Source: Novosphingobium kaempferiae (GTDB lineage: Bacteria > Pseudomonadota > Alphaproteobacteria > Sphingomonadales > Sphingomonadaceae). Taken from it: 64,000 nucleotides of DNA. The DNA lies in NCBI RefSeq assembly GCF_021227995.1, contig NZ_CP089301.1, forward strand, positions 3,968,001-4,032,000. The letters are read 5' to 3'. Positions 8,876 to 18,327 of the stretch are shown piece after piece (within the stretch, counting starts at the first letter, position 1; each line of letters begins with the position of its first letter). The notes beneath the pieces are model-generated. The model saw nothing but the letters and a program-made list of their open reading frames with translations, ran no database searches and was not told where the DNA came from. Position numbers and translations under genes: made by a program.

Positions 8876-10186
8876 ATGTCCGACGGCCTGGCGATCCAAT
8901 CCACCCCGCAAGCCCCGCAACTGACCGACGCGATGCGCCTGCGCGCTATCGTCGCGGGATCGGCGGGCAATCTGATCGAGTGGTACGACTTCTACGTCTA
9001 CGCCTTCACCGCGCTCTACTTCTCCTCTGAGTTCTTCCCCAAGAGCGACGCGCTGGTGCAGGTCATGGCGACCAGCGGCATCTTCGCGGTCGGCTTCCTG
9101 ATGCGGCCGATCGGCGGGTGGTTCTTCGGGCGCTATGCGGACCGGCACGGGCGGCAGCGGGCGATGGTGGTCTCGGTGCTGATGATGGGCGCGGGCGCGC
9201 TGCTGATCGCGGTGCTGCCGACTTATGCGCAACTCGGCGCGGCGGCTCCGGCGCTGCTGCTGGTCGGGCGCATGCTGCAGGGCTTCTCCACCGGCGGCCA
9301 GTACGGCACTGCCGCGACCTACCTTTCCGAAGTCGCGGGGCCGAAGCGGCGGGGTTTCTGGTCCTCGTTCCAGTACGTCACGCTGATCGGCGGGCAGTTG
9401 AGCGCCACCCTCGTCATCCTGCTGCTCCAGCAGGTGTTCGGGGAGGCCGGGATGAAGGAATGGGGCTGGCGCATCGCCTTCCTCATCGGCGCGGTTGCCG
9501 CCGCGACGATCGTGCTCCTGCGCAACCACATGCACGAGACCTCGCACGCCGCCGACCGCTCGGGCGAGGAAGCCGGAAGCCTGGCCGAGCTGTTCCGCCA
9601 CTCGACCCGCGCCTTCCTGATCGTCGCCGCGCTGACGGCGGGCGGCAGCCTGATGTTCTATTCCTTCACGACCTACATGCAGAAGTTCCTCGTCCTGACC
9701 GTGGGCATGAGCAAGGAGACGGCGACGCTGATGATGACGGCGGTGCTGATCGTGTTCATGATCCAGCAGCCGCTGATGGGCCTGCTGTCCGACCGGATCG
9801 GGCGCCGCACCAACATCGTGGTGTTCGCCGCGCTCGGCGTGCTATGTACCGTGCCGCTGTTCAGCGCGCTCGCGGTGACGAAGAGCCCGGTCTCCGCCTT
9901 CCTGCTGATCGCGGCGGGGCTGACGATCTGCAGTTTCTACACGTCCGTCAGCGGGCTGTTCAAAGCGGAGCTGTTCCCGATCCACGTCCGCGCGCTGGGC
10001 GTCGGCCTCGCCTACGGCCTTGCCAACGCGGTGTTCGGCGGCACGGCGGAGAACGTCGCGCTCGCCTTCAAGCAGGCGGGGCTGGAGCACGGGTTCTACT
10101 GGTACGTCACCGCCTTCTGCGTGATCTCCCTGATCGCCGCGCTGATGCTGCCCGACACCCGGCGCGATAATCCCCTCGACCGCTGA
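8876..10186 (+). CDS. MFS permease of the metabolite:H+ symporter (MHS/KgtP) family
   Basis: 436-residue, 12-helix transporter. It opens with the MHS signature around GSAGNLIEWYDFYVYAF, then MRPIGGWFFGRYADRHGRQRA (loop 2-3 MFS motif), GRMLQGFSTGGQYG and a second loop motif SDRIGRRTN. Members import 2-oxoglutarate, citrate, proline/betaine or related acids. Adjacency to an amino-acid dehydrogenase and its regulator hints at an amino- or oxo-acid substrate, but this is inference. The start at 8876 places the ATG after a palindromic repeat; an earlier in-frame start would run through that repeat. Confidence 0.85.
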   Translation: MSDGLAIQSTPQAPQLTDAMRLRAIVAGSAGNLIEWYDFYVYAFTALYFSSEFFPKSDALVQVMATSGIFAVGFLMRPIGGWFFGRYADRHGRQRAMVVSVLMMGAGALLIAVLPTYAQLGAAAPALLLVGRMLQGFSTGGQYGTAATYLSEVAGPKRRGFWSSFQYVTLIGGQLSATLVILLLQQVFGEAGMKEWGWRIAFLIGAVAAATIVLLRNHMHETSHAADRSGEEAGSLAELFRHSTRAFLIVAALTAGGSLMFYSFTTYMQKFLVLTVGMSKETATLMMTAVLIVFMIQQPLMGLLSDRIGRRTNIVVFAALGVLCTVPLFSALAVTKSPVSAFLLIAAGLTICSFYTSVSGLFKAELFPIHVRALGVGLAYGLANAVFGGTAENVALAFKQAGLEHGFYWYVTAFCVISLIAALMLPDTRRDNPLDR

Positions 10187-10190
10187 CCGA

Positions 10191-10241
10191 AGTACTATAT
10201 CCCACGATGCATAGTACTGAGCGCAGTGATGAATTGCGCTC
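10191..10241. promoter_or_regulatory. Two adjacent inverted repeats upstream of the pao operon
   Basis: AGTACTAT-N12-ATAGTACT (10191-10218) is followed at once by GAGCGCA-N9-TGCGCTC (10219-10241). They lie 5 bases after the permease stop and about 150 bases before paoA. They could be an operator, a terminator-like stem pair, or both. The rest of the 203-base gap shows no gene. Confidence 0.4.
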
Positions 10242-10389
10242 AACACCGCATGCAACTCTGACGGAATGGCGCAGGGCAACCAATAGGCGCAGTATGGTTT
10301 GAAGGGCACAGAGGGCGCGTCTTGGGCAAGGAAGGCGCGATCCGGCCATGGCTTTGCCGTGTCCGGTCCCGTACAAGGAAGTTCAAACC

Positions 10390-11028
10390 ATGACGGAAGG
10401 ATACGGAGCGATCTCCCGGCGCGACGTTCTCAAGACCAGTGCTGCAGGCGCTGCGATCGCGGGCTCGCTCGGGCCCGGCAACGTTGCCATGGCGCAGGCG
10501 GAAAGCGCGGCTCCCCCGCGCGCTGCCGTCAGCCTCAAGGTCAACGGCAAGCCGACCCGGCTGGAACTCGACACCCGCACCACGCTGCTCGACGCCCTGC
10601 GCGAGCATGTGAAGCTGACCGGCACCAAGAAGGGCTGCGACCATGGCCAGTGCGGCGCCTGCACGGTCATCGTCAACGGCCGCCGCATCAACTCCTGCCT
10701 GACCCTCGCGGTCATGCACGAGGGTGACGAGGTGACGACGATCGAGGGCCTCGGCTCGCCCGACAACCTGCACCCGATGCAGGCCGCCTTCGTCGAGCAT
10801 GACGGCTACCAGTGCGGCTACTGCACGCCGGGCCAGATCTGCTCGGCGGTCGCGGTGCTGGAGGAGATCCGCGCAGGCATCCCCAGCCACGTCACCGAGG
10901 ACGTCTCGAAGCCCTCGCCGATGACGACGCTGGAAATGCGCGAGCGCATGAGCGGCAACATCTGCCGCTGCGGCGCCTACTCCAACATCGCCGAAGCCAT
11001 GGCCCAGGTTGCGGAGATCAAGGCATGA
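10390..11028 (+). CDS. paoA: Periplasmic aldehyde oxidoreductase, 2Fe-2S subunit (PaoA/YagT type)
   Basis: Electron-transfer subunit of a xanthine-oxidase-family aldehyde oxidoreductase. 212 residues: a Tat signal with SRRDVLK at residues 9-15 and a following hydrophobic stretch, then two [2Fe-2S] domains. The plant-ferredoxin cluster uses Cys83, Cys88, Cys91 and Cys103 ([10 protein letters not shown]...NSC); the second cluster uses Cys142, Cys145, Cys192 and Cys194 (QCGYCTPGQ...ICRCGAY). AAGGAAG precedes the chosen ATG. The only Tat signal of the three subunits is here, as in E. coli PaoABC, so the assembled complex would be exported on it. Confidence 0.92.
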   Translation: MTEGYGAISRRDVLKTSAAGAAIAGSLGPGNVAMAQAESAAPPRAAVSLKVNGKPTRLELDTRTTLLDALREHVKLTGTKKGCDHGQCGACTVIVNGRRINSCLTLAVMHEGDEVTTIEGLGSPDNLHPMQAAFVEHDGYQCGYCTPGQICSAVAVLEEIRAGIPSHVTEDVSKPSPMTTLEMRERMSGNICRCGAYSNIAEAMAQVAEIKA

Positions 11029-11975
11029 GGCCGTTCAGCTACGAGCGCGCCACCAGCGCGCAGGACGCCGCCGCGAAGGTCGCGGCCACCCCCGGAGCAC
11101 GCTTCATCGCGGGCGGCACCAACCTGCTCGACCTGATGAAGCTGGAGATCGAGACGCCGACGCACCTGATCGACGTCAACGGCCTCGGCATGGACAAGAT
11201 CGAGGCCATCGACGGCGGCGGCCTGCGCATCGGCGCACTGGTCCGCAATACCGATCTTGCCGCCGACGCGCGCATCCGCAAGGATTACGGCGTGCTGACC
11301 CGCGCGCTCGTCGCGGGCGCATCTGGCCAGCTGCGCAACAAGGCGACGACGGCGGGCAACCTGCTCCAGCGCACGCGCTGCCCGTACTTCTACGACGTCA
11401 ACATGCCCTGCAACAAGCGCAAGCCCGGCTCGGGCTGCGCCGCCATCGGCGGGTTCAGCCGCCCGCTCGGCGTGATTGGCACCAGCGAGGCCTGCATCGC
11501 CACGCACCCCAGCGACATGGCGGTGGCGATGCGCGTGCTCGACGCCTCGGTGGAGACGATCCGCCCCGACGGCACCACCCGCGCCATCCCCATTGCCGAT
11601 TTCCACAAGCTGCCGGGCCAGACCCCGCATGTGGAAACCGCGCTGGAGAAGGGCGAGATGATAATCTCCGTCTCTCTGCCAAAGCCGAAAGGCGGCACCC
11701 ATATCTACTGCAAGGTGCGTGACCGCGCGTCCTACGCCTTCGCGCTCGTCTCCGTCGCGGCGGTGATCGGCAAGGACGGCAAGGGTGCCGTGGCGCTCGG
11801 CGGCGTCGCCCCGAAGCCGTGGCGCGTGGAAGAAGCCGACGCGCTGCTGCCCAAGGGCTCCAAGGCCGTCGCCGACCGTCTCTTCGCCGGGGCCACCCCG
11901 CGCGAGGACAACGCATTCAAGCTGACGCTGGCCCAGCGCACCATCGCGTCCGTCATAGCGGAGGCAAAGGCATGA
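11025..11975 (+). CDS. paoB: Aldehyde oxidoreductase FAD subunit with extra 4Fe-4S insert (PaoB/YagS type)
   Basis: 316-residue FAD-binding subunit of the CO-dehydrogenase/xanthine-oxidase medium-chain type. FAD motifs are [14 protein letters not shown] near residues 27-40 and the [14 protein letters not shown] region. It carries the insert that distinguishes PaoB from ordinary medium subunits: Cys119, Cys129, Cys138 and Cys157, placed to bind a [4Fe-4S] cluster. The ATG overlaps the paoA stop (ATGA). No signal peptide, in agreement with piggy-back export by PaoA. Confidence 0.92.
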   Translation: MRPFSYERATSAQDAAAKVAATPGARFIAGGTNLLDLMKLEIETPTHLIDVNGLGMDKIEAIDGGGLRIGALVRNTDLAADARIRKDYGVLTRALVAGASGQLRNKATTAGNLLQRTRCPYFYDVNMPCNKRKPGSGCAAIGGFSRPLGVIGTSEACIATHPSDMAVAMRVLDASVETIRPDGTTRAIPIADFHKLPGQTPHVETALEKGEMIISVSLPKPKGGTHIYCKVRDRASYAFALVSVAAVIGKDGKGAVALGGVAPKPWRVEEADALLPKGSKAVADRLFAGATPREDNAFKLTLAQRTIASVIAEAKA

Positions 11976-14167
11976 AGTTCGACACTCCCGCAGGGACCAA
12001 TCCGATCGACCGCATGAAGGTCGTCGGCAAGCCCACCACGCGCATCGACGGTCCGCTCAAGGTCACGGGCCATGCGCCTTATGCCTACGAGCATCAGGAA
12101 CTGCCCGCGAAGCCGGCCTATGGCTACATCGTCGGCTCGGCGGTGGCCAAGGGCACGATCCGCTCCATCGACACTGTGCGCGCCGAACGTGCGCCGGGCG
12201 TGCTGGCGGTCGTCACCTATCGCAACGCGGGCAAGCTGACGCGCGGCCGCTTCAACACGGCGGACCTCCTCGCCGGGCCGAAGGTGCAGCACTACCATCA
12301 GGCCGTTGCCGTCGTCGTCGCCGAGACGTTCGAGCAGGCACGCTCGGCCGCCGCACTGGTCGATGTCGACTATGCGCGGGACGGCGGCGCGTTCGATCTC
12401 GTCGCCGCGAAGCCGGGCGCGCCCGACGCCACCGGCTCCGACGCGCCGACTGCCGTGGGCGACTTCGCGGGGGCCTTCGCCTCGGCCCCGGTCCAGCTCG
12501 ACCAGACCTACACTACCCCGGACCAGAGCCACGCGATGATGGAGCCGCACGCGACCATCGCCGCGTGGGAGGGCGACAGCCTGACGGTGTGGAGCGCGAA
12601 CCAGATGGTCGCGTGGGGCGCGGGCGACCTTGCCCGCACGCTCCAGCTTCCACCCGAGAAGGTGCGCCTGATCGCGCCCTACATCGGCGGCGGTTTCGGC
12701 GGGAAGCTGTTCCTGCGCTCGGACGTCATCATGGCCTCGCTCGGCGCGAAGGCGGCGAAGCGGCCGGTGAAGGTGGCGCTGCCGCGTCCCTTCATGGGCA
12801 ACAACACCACGCATCGCCCCGCGACGATCCAGCGCATCCGCCTCGGCGCCGACAAGGACGGCAAGCTGACCGCCATCGGCCACGAAAGCTGGTCGGGCGA
12901 CCTCGAAGGCGGTGGCCCGGAAGTGGCGACGCAGCAGACCAAGCTGCTCTATGCGGGCGCCAACCGAATGACCGCGATGCGCCTTGCCGTGCTCGACCTG
13001 CCCGAAGCGAACGCCATGCGCGCTCCGGGCGAGGCTCCGGGCCTGATGGCGCTGGAGATCGCGGTCGACGAGATCGCGGAGAAGCTGGGCATGGACCCGG
13101 TGCAGTTCCGCGTCATCAACGATACGCAGGTCGATCCCGAGAACCCCTCGCGCCCGTTCTCGCAGCGCAACCTCGTGCGCTGCCTGCAGGACGGGGCCGA
13201 GCGCTTCGGCTGGGCACGCCGCAAGGCGCCCGGTCAGGTGCGCGAAGGGCGCTGGCTGATCGGCATGGGCGTGGCGGCGGCGTTCCGCAACAACCTCAAC
13301 ATGAAGTCGGGCGCGCGCGTCCGCCTCAGCCCCACGGGCGGCGTGACGGTAGAGACCGACATGACCGACATCGGCACCGGCACCTACACCATCATCGCCC
13401 AGACTGCGGCGGAGATGCTGGGCGTGCCGCTCGCCAAGGTGACGGTGAAGCTGGGTGACAGCTCGTTCCCCGTCTCCGCCGGATCGGGCGGCCAGTGGGG
13501 TGCGAACAGCTCGACCGCGGGCGTCTACGCCGCCTGCGTCAAGCTGCGCGGGGCCATCGTCGCCAAGCTCGGCTTCGGGCCGGGCGAGGCCCTGTTCGAG
13601 AACGGGCAGGTCCACGTCGGCAACCGCGTCGCCGACATCGCCAGCGCCGCCAAGGCGGGCGAGATCGTCGTCGAGGACACCATCGAGTTCGGCGACCTCG
13701 GCAAGAAGTTCCAGCAGTCCACCTTCGGCGCGCACTTCGTCGAGGCGGCGGTGGACCGCTACACCGGCGAGACGCGGGTGCGGCGCATGCTGGCGGTCTG
13801 CGCGGCGGGCCGCATCCTCAACCCCACGGCGGCGCGCAGCCAGGTCATCGGCGCGATGACCATGGGCGTCGGCGGGGCGCTGATGGAGGAACTCGCGGTC
13901 GACAAGCGCTTCGGCTTCTTCGTCAACCACGACCTTGCGGGCTACGAGGTGCCGGTCCACGCCGACATCCCGCACCAGGAGGTCGTGTTCATCGACGAGG
14001 CGGACGACAAGGTCTCCCCGATGAAGGCCAAGGGCGTGGGCGAACTGGGCCTGTGCGGCGTCGGCGCGGCGGTGGCGAACGCCGTCTACAACGCCACCGG
14101 CGTGCGCGTGCGCGACTACCCGATCACGCTCGACAAGTACCTCGACAAGCTGGGCGAAGTCGCCTGA
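11972..14167 (+). CDS. paoC: Aldehyde oxidoreductase molybdopterin-binding subunit (PaoC/YagR type)
   Basis: Catalytic subunit, 731 residues, close to the length of E. coli PaoC. It holds the molybdenum cofactor and oxidises aldehydes, often aromatic ones, to acids. Visible motifs: [19 protein letters not shown], the [11 protein letters not shown] loop, and near the C-terminus [12 protein letters not shown], in which Glu691 sits where the catalytic glutamate of the family (Glu692 in E. coli) is expected. Its start overlaps the paoB stop. No paoD-like XdhC chaperone gene follows; the next gene is a LysR regulator after a palindromic repeat. Confidence 0.92.
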   Translation: MKFDTPAGTNPIDRMKVVGKPTTRIDGPLKVTGHAPYAYEHQELPAKPAYGYIVGSAVAKGTIRSIDTVRAERAPGVLAVVTYRNAGKLTRGRFNTADLLAGPKVQHYHQAVAVVVAETFEQARSAAALVDVDYARDGGAFDLVAAKPGAPDATGSDAPTAVGDFAGAFASAPVQLDQTYTTPDQSHAMMEPHATIAAWEGDSLTVWSANQMVAWGAGDLARTLQLPPEKVRLIAPYIGGGFGGKLFLRSDVIMASLGAKAAKRPVKVALPRPFMGNNTTHRPATIQRIRLGADKDGKLTAIGHESWSGDLEGGGPEVATQQTKLLYAGANRMTAMRLAVLDLPEANAMRAPGEAPGLMALEIAVDEIAEKLGMDPVQFRVINDTQVDPENPSRPFSQRNLVRCLQDGAERFGWARRKAPGQVREGRWLIGMGVAAAFRNNLNMKSGARVRLSPTGGVTVETDMTDIGTGTYTIIAQTAAEMLGVPLAKVTVKLGDSSFPVSAGSGGQWGANSSTAGVYAACVKLRGAIVAKLGFGPGEALFENGQVHVGNRVADIASAAKAGEIVVEDTIEFGDLGKKFQQSTFGAHFVEAAVDRYTGETRVRRMLAVCAAGRILNPTAARSQVIGAMTMGVGGALMEELAVDKRFGFFVNHDLAGYEVPVHADIPHQEVVFIDEADDKVSPMKAKGVGELGLCGVGAAVANAVYNATGVRVRDYPITLDKYLDKLGEVA

Positions 14168-14171
14168 ACCC

Positions 14172-14293
14172 ATTCCTCCCCGAGCTTGCTCGGGGAGGGG
14201 GACCGCCGCGTAGCGGTGGTGGAGGGGGAAATCCTGCCCCCTCCGACAGCCCTGACGGGCTGCCACCTCCCCGAGACAAGCTCGGGGAGGAAT
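14172..14293. repeat. Long intergenic palindrome, attcctccccgag family
   Basis: Arms ATTCCTCCCCGAGCTTGCTC and GAGACAAGCTCGGGGAGGAAT lie at the ends; inner parts CCGCGTAGCGG, GGAGGGGGAAATC and GCCCTGACGGGC form further small stems. It fills most of the gap between paoC and the LysR gene. This is a classic compound repetitive extragenic element; it may stabilise or end the pao mRNA. Confidence 0.8.
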
Positions 14294-14351
14294 TGATGCG
14301 TCACGCTTTGCGGCCTAGGCTGGGGTCATCACCATCAGGACAAATCCGTAA

Positions 14352-15260
14352 ATGCCTTTCAGGCGCTCCGATCTCGCCGATCTCAGCTATTTCCTCGCCA
14401 TCGCCCGGCACCGCAACTTCCGCAAGGCCGCGACCGAGCTTGGCGTCAGTGCCTCGGCGCTCAGCCACTCGCTGCGCGGACTGGAGGAGCGGCTCAAGGT
14501 CAGGCTGGTCAACCGCACCAATCGGTCGGTCACGCTGACGGCGGCGGGCGAGGATCTCCACGGCGCGATCCACGATCCCTTCGCCGCGATCCATGAGGCG
14601 GAAGACCTGCTCAACCTCCACCGCGACGCTCCCACCGGCCGCGTGCGGATCAACGTGCCGGACGAGGCGGCGACGCGCCTGCTCGCTCCGGTGATCCCCG
14701 AATTCGTCGCCCGCTATCCCGACGTCGAGCTGGAAATCTGCGTCGACAACACGATGGTGGACGTGATCGAGGGTGGCTTCGATGCGGGCATCCGCTTCGG
14801 CGGCACCGTGCCCGAGGACATGATCGCGCAGCGCCTCTCCGCCGACTTCCGTTGGGTCGTCGCCGGCGCGCCCGCCTACTTCGAACGGTTCGGCGAGCCC
14901 GCGCATCCGCGCGACCTGATGGCCGGGCACCGCTGCTTGCGCATGCGCCTCGGCAACGGGCGGATGTACCACTGGGACTTCGAGAAGGGCGACGAGGTGC
15001 TCGCGCTCGACGTGCCCGGCCCGATCACCATCGACAATGCCAGCATCTGCCGCGCGCTGGTGCTCGACGGGCTCGGCCTGATGTACGCCGCCGAACCCGC
15101 CATCGCCCCGCTGATCGAGCAGGGCCTGCTGCGCGTGACGCTGGATGACTGGGCCTCGCCGGGACCGGGCTACTTCATCTATTATTCGAGCCGCCGCCAG
15201 GTGCCCCGCGGCCTGCGTCTGCTGGTGGACCTGATCCGCGAGTTGAAGCCGCTGGGGTGA
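14352..15260 (+). CDS. LysR-family transcriptional regulator
   Basis: 302 residues. N-terminal helix-turn-helix (residues 5-65: YFLAIARHRNFRKAATELGV and LRGLEERLKVRLVNRTNRSV) and a C-terminal type-2 periplasmic-binding fold for an effector (GRVRINVPDEAATRLLAP...). It resembles the CrgA/DsdC-like subgroup often found beside oxidoreductases. The convergent aldo/keto reductase and the upstream pao operon are candidate targets. LysR regulators usually control a divergent gene, but here no gene diverges from it, so its target is uncertain. Confidence 0.88.
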   Translation: MPFRRSDLADLSYFLAIARHRNFRKAATELGVSASALSHSLRGLEERLKVRLVNRTNRSVTLTAAGEDLHGAIHDPFAAIHEAEDLLNLHRDAPTGRVRINVPDEAATRLLAPVIPEFVARYPDVELEICVDNTMVDVIEGGFDAGIRFGGTVPEDMIAQRLSADFRWVVAGAPAYFERFGEPAHPRDLMAGHRCLRMRLGNGRMYHWDFEKGDEVLALDVPGPITIDNASICRALVLDGLGLMYAAEPAIAPLIEQGLLRVTLDDWASPGPGYFIYYSSRRQVPRGLRLLVDLIRELKPLG

Positions 15261-15267
15261 GTTTAGC

Positions 15268-15306
15268 GTCGTCCCGGACTTGATCCGGGACCGCTGGCGG
15301 TCTTTA
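15268..15306. repeat. Copy of the gtcgtcccggacttgatccgggac element
   Basis: Differs from 8810-8848 at only about two positions, and carries the same GTCCCGGA..TCCGGGAC palindrome. It sits between the convergent LysR and aldo/keto reductase genes. Confidence 0.8.
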
Positions 15307-15321
15307 GGCAGGGCAGCGTCC

Positions 15322-16308
15322 TCAATAATCCTCGGTATCGATCGTCGCGTTCATCGCCGCCGAATAGCGGTGCCCGACAACCGTGTGCTGGTTGATGAGC
15401 GCGCCCGCGCGCTCGATCACCTCGGGCGGGATCGCCAGCGTGTTCGCTGCGTGGTTCTGGTCGAAGTGCGCGATCGTGCGCGTGCCGGGGATGGCGTGGA
15501 GGTGCTCGCCCTGCGCCAGCACCCAGGCCAGCGAGAGCTGCGCCGCGTTGGCGCCGACGCTGGCGGCGAGGGCGGAAAGCTGTTCGATCAGCGCATGGTT
15601 CGCAGGCCAGTTCTCCGGCCAGAAGCGCGGCATCGTGCGGCGGATGTCACCCTCTTCCAGCGCATCGGGCGAGGCGATGTCCCCGCACAGCGCCCCGCGC
15701 CCGACCGGCGAGAAGGCGACGAGGGCGATGTCGAGGTCGCGCGTCGTCTCCAGCACGCCGAGCTCGACGTTGCGGGTCCACAGCGAGTACTCGGTCTGTA
15801 CCGCCGCCATCGGATGCACCGCATGGGCCTCGCGGATGTGCGCGGCGGACCACTCGGAGACGCCATAGGCCCCGATCTTGCCCGCCTCGATCGCGCGGGC
15901 CATCGCGCCGACCGAGTCCGCGATGGGCGTGTCGCGGTCCAGCCGGTGCATGTAGAACAGGTCGACATGATCGGTCCCGAGCCGCTTCAGGCTGGCGTCG
16001 AGCGAGGCGGTGATGCTTTCCGGCTTGCAGTCGATGTAGCGGCGCTCGCCCTCGGTGACGATGCCGGTCTTGGTGGCGAGCAGGAATTCGCCGCGCCGGT
16101 CCATGATCGCCTCGCGCAGGATCTCCTCGCTGACGCCGTTGCCATAGATGTTCGCCGTGTCGAAATGGTCGCAACCGGCGTCGAGCGCGTGGCGGAACAG
16201 CGCCACCGCATCCTCGCGCGCGGGGGCGGAGCCGTAGGCCCAGCACACGTTCATGCAACCAAGACCGATGGGGGCGACTTCGCGTCCGGCGAGCAGGCGT
16301 GTGTTCAT
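15322..16308 (-). CDS. Aldo/keto reductase
   Basis: NADPH-dependent carbonyl reductase of 328 residues with the (beta/alpha)8 family motifs: the catalytic tetrad Asp and Tyr in FDTANIYG, Lys in LLATKTG and His in DLFYMHRLD. The start was set at MNTRLLAGREVAPIGLGCMN because family similarity begins there; an in-frame extension to 16404 looks unrelated. The substrate is unknown. It is divergent from fumC across about 170 bases and convergent with the LysR gene. Confidence 0.87.
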   Translation of the reverse strand: MNTRLLAGREVAPIGLGCMNVCWAYGSAPAREDAVALFRHALDAGCDHFDTANIYGNGVSEEILREAIMDRRGEFLLATKTGIVTEGERRYIDCKPESITASLDASLKRLGTDHVDLFYMHRLDRDTPIADSVGAMARAIEAGKIGAYGVSEWSAAHIREAHAVHPMAAVQTEYSLWTRNVELGVLETTRDLDIALVAFSPVGRGALCGDIASPDALEEGDIRRTMPRFWPENWPANHALIEQLSALAASVGANAAQLSLAWVLAQGEHLHAIPGTRTIAHFDQNHAANTLAIPPEVIERAGALINQHTVVGHRYSAAMNATIDTEDY

Positions 16309-16479
16309 GGCCCGGAGGTCGGCGAAATCCGCCGCTCCGTCAAGCGCCCGCCACGCGCAGCTACTTGCGCATATAGCATGGAATAATATGCAATTCATTC
16401 GCAATAGCAGTGGACATCAGCTTGATGAGGCTTATCTAACCCGGCGACTGAAGTGCAGAGCGAAGGAGGTCTCGATCCC

Positions 16480-17862
16480 ATGGAAACCCGCCGCGAATCC
16501 GACAGCATCGGCGAAATCGACGTACCCGCGCGCGCCTACTGGGGCGCGCAGACCCAGCGCTCGATCGAGAACTTCCCATTCGGCGAGACCGAGCGCATGC
16601 CGATTGCCATCGTCCACGCCCTCGCTCTGGTGAAGCAGGCGGCGGCGCGGGTTAACCGCAAGCACGGGCTAGACGGCACGATCGCCGACGCCATCGAAAG
16701 CGCCGCGCAGGAAGTGGTCTCGGGCAAGCTCGACGACCAGTTCCCGCTGGTGATCTGGCAGACCGGGTCGGGCACCCAGTCCAACATGAACGTCAACGAG
16801 GTGATCGCGGGCCGCGCCAACGAGATCCTGACGGGCACGCGCGGCGGCAAGTCGCCGGTCCATCCCAACGACCACGTCAACATGGGCCAGTCCTCGAACG
16901 ACAGCTTCCCGACCGCGCTTCATGTCGCGGCGGCCCGCGCTGCGACGGACAAGCTCTACCCGGCGATCGACCGGCTGCACGCTTCGCTGGAGGCGAAGGC
17001 CGAGGCGTGGAAGGACATCGTCAAGATCGGCCGCACCCATCTTCAGGACGCCACCCCGGTGACGCTGGGGCAGGAGTTCTCAGGCTACGTCCATCAGGTC
17101 TACCGCAGCCGCAAGCGCATCGAGCCTGCCGTTTCGCACGGCATGACCGCGCTGGCGCAGGGCGGCACGGCGGTCGGCACCGGCCTCAACGCCGCGCCCG
17201 GCTTCGACGTCGATGTGGCGCAGGAACTCGCGAACCTGACGGGCCTGCCGTTCCGCCCGGCCGAGAACAAGTTCGAGGCGCTCGCCTCCAACGATCCGCT
17301 GGTCCACCTCTCGTCCACGCTGGCGACGCTGGCGGTAGCGCTGACCAAGATCGCCAACGACATCCGCTGGCTGGGCTCCGGCCCTCGCTCGGGTCTTGGC
17401 GAGCTTGACCTCCCCGCCAACGAGCCGGGCAGCTCGATCATGCCGGGCAAGGTCAACCCGACGCAGTGCGAGATGCTGACGATGGTGTCCGCACAGGTCA
17501 TCGGCAACCATCAGGCGGCGACCGTCGGCGGCCTGCAGGGCGCGTTCGAACTCAACGTGTTCAAGCCGCTGATCGGGGCGGCGGTGATCCGCTCGATCGA
17601 CCTGCTCTCGGTCGGCATGGTCAGCTTCGCCGAGCGTTGCGTGGATGGCATCGAGCCCAACCGCGCGCGCATCGCCGAACTGCTGGACCGGTCGCTGATG
17701 CTGGTGACGGCGCTTGCGCCGGAGATCGGCTACGACAATGCGGCGAAGATCGCCAAGCACGCCCATGCCGAAGGGCAGACGCTCAAGCAGGCGGCGCTGG
17801 ACCTGGGGCTGGTGGACGAGGCGACGTTCGACCGCGTGGTGCGGCCTGAAACGATGGTGTGA
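16480..17862 (+). CDS. fumC: Class II fumarate hydratase
   Basis: Reversible hydration of fumarate to L-malate in the TCA cycle; an iron-free tetramer. The 460 residues match the family. Active-site elements: [43 protein letters not shown] and the signature [15 protein letters not shown] with the mobile-loop serine at Ser318. AAGGAGG lies ten bases before the chosen ATG. It stands alone, followed by two palindromic repeats that separate it from the purine cluster. A link to that cluster, such as fumarate made in purine salvage, is not needed to explain it. Confidence 0.95.
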   Translation: METRRESDSIGEIDVPARAYWGAQTQRSIENFPFGETERMPIAIVHALALVKQAAARVNRKHGLDGTIADAIESAAQEVVSGKLDDQFPLVIWQTGSGTQSNMNVNEVIAGRANEILTGTRGGKSPVHPNDHVNMGQSSNDSFPTALHVAAARAATDKLYPAIDRLHASLEAKAEAWKDIVKIGRTHLQDATPVTLGQEFSGYVHQVYRSRKRIEPAVSHGMTALAQGGTAVGTGLNAAPGFDVDVAQELANLTGLPFRPAENKFEALASNDPLVHLSSTLATLAVALTKIANDIRWLGSGPRSGLGELDLPANEPGSSIMPGKVNPTQCEMLTMVSAQVIGNHQAATVGGLQGAFELNVFKPLIGAAVIRSIDLLSVGMVSFAERCVDGIEPNRARIAELLDRSLMLVTALAPEIGYDNAAKIAKHAHAEGQTLKQAALDLGLVDEATFDRVVRPETMV

Positions 17863-17872
17863 GGATGGCCCT

Positions 17873-17899
17873 GTCGTCCCGGGTCGAGCCCGGGACGAC
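17873..17899. repeat. Perfect palindrome gtcgtcccggg-tcgag-cccgggacgac
   Basis: Eleven-base perfect arms with a five-base loop, 11 bases after the fumC stop. Related in core to the elements at 8807 and 15268. It could fold at the end of the fumC message. Confidence 0.85.
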
Positions 17900-17909
17900 G
17901 ATACTCCTC

Positions 17910-17989
17910 TTCGTCATTGCGAGCGCAGCGAAGCAATCCAGCGCGGTTTGAATAGCCTCGGATTGCTTCGCTGCGCTCGCAATGACGAA
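17910..17989. repeat. Perfect 30-base inverted repeat, ttcgtcattgcgagcg family
   Basis: Arms at 17910-17939 and 17960-17989 are exact reverse complements over 30 bases with a 20-base centre. This is the best-preserved copy of the family also seen at 5063-5147. It lies in the gap between fumC and hpxX. The remaining part of that 288-base gap (17990-18150) shows no gene and must contain the promoter of the purine cluster, but no clear promoter is seen. Confidence 0.88.
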
Positions 17990-18150
17990 TTACGGCGCCA
18001 TGGCTCACCCCGCTCTGATTTTTGCAACGATCCGTTTCGATCATTGCGTTTGATCGCGCAGGTCAGGCAAGGCAGTTAGGGAGCGGGTGCGGGGCGCGGT
18101 TTTTCCGGTCGCGGTCTGTGCCATTCCTGACCGTCTGACCGCGCGAGACC

Positions 18151-18327
18151 ATGGCCGAGCATCCCGCCCATCCTTCCCTCCCCCAAGTCCCTCAGGGTGA
18201 GGCGGAAATCGCCGCCGCCGCGGCTGCGCGCTGTCTGCCGATCCTTCCCGAATGCGCGCCCGGCGTCGAGGCGAACCTAGCGCTGCTGGCCCGCCATGTG
18301 CGCACGATGCGCGGCGAGGCGGCGTGA
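18151..18327 (+). CDS. hpxX: Small HpxX/AtzG-like subunit (DUF4089 type)
   Basis: A 58-residue gene. Its second half, AARCLPILPECAPGVEANLALLARHV, follows the pattern of HpxX/AtzG proteins, small helical partners of AtzE-family amidases that resemble GatC of the GatCAB amidotransferase. The stop overlaps the GTG start of the amidase gene (GTGA), exactly as expected for an obligate partner. The N-terminal 20 residues are low-complexity (Pro/Gln/Ala) and shorter than in relatives. First gene of the purine cluster. Identification rests on size, pattern and position. Confidence 0.7.
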   Translation: MAEHPAHPSLPQVPQGEAEIAAAAAARCLPILPECAPGVEANLALLARHVRTMRGEAA

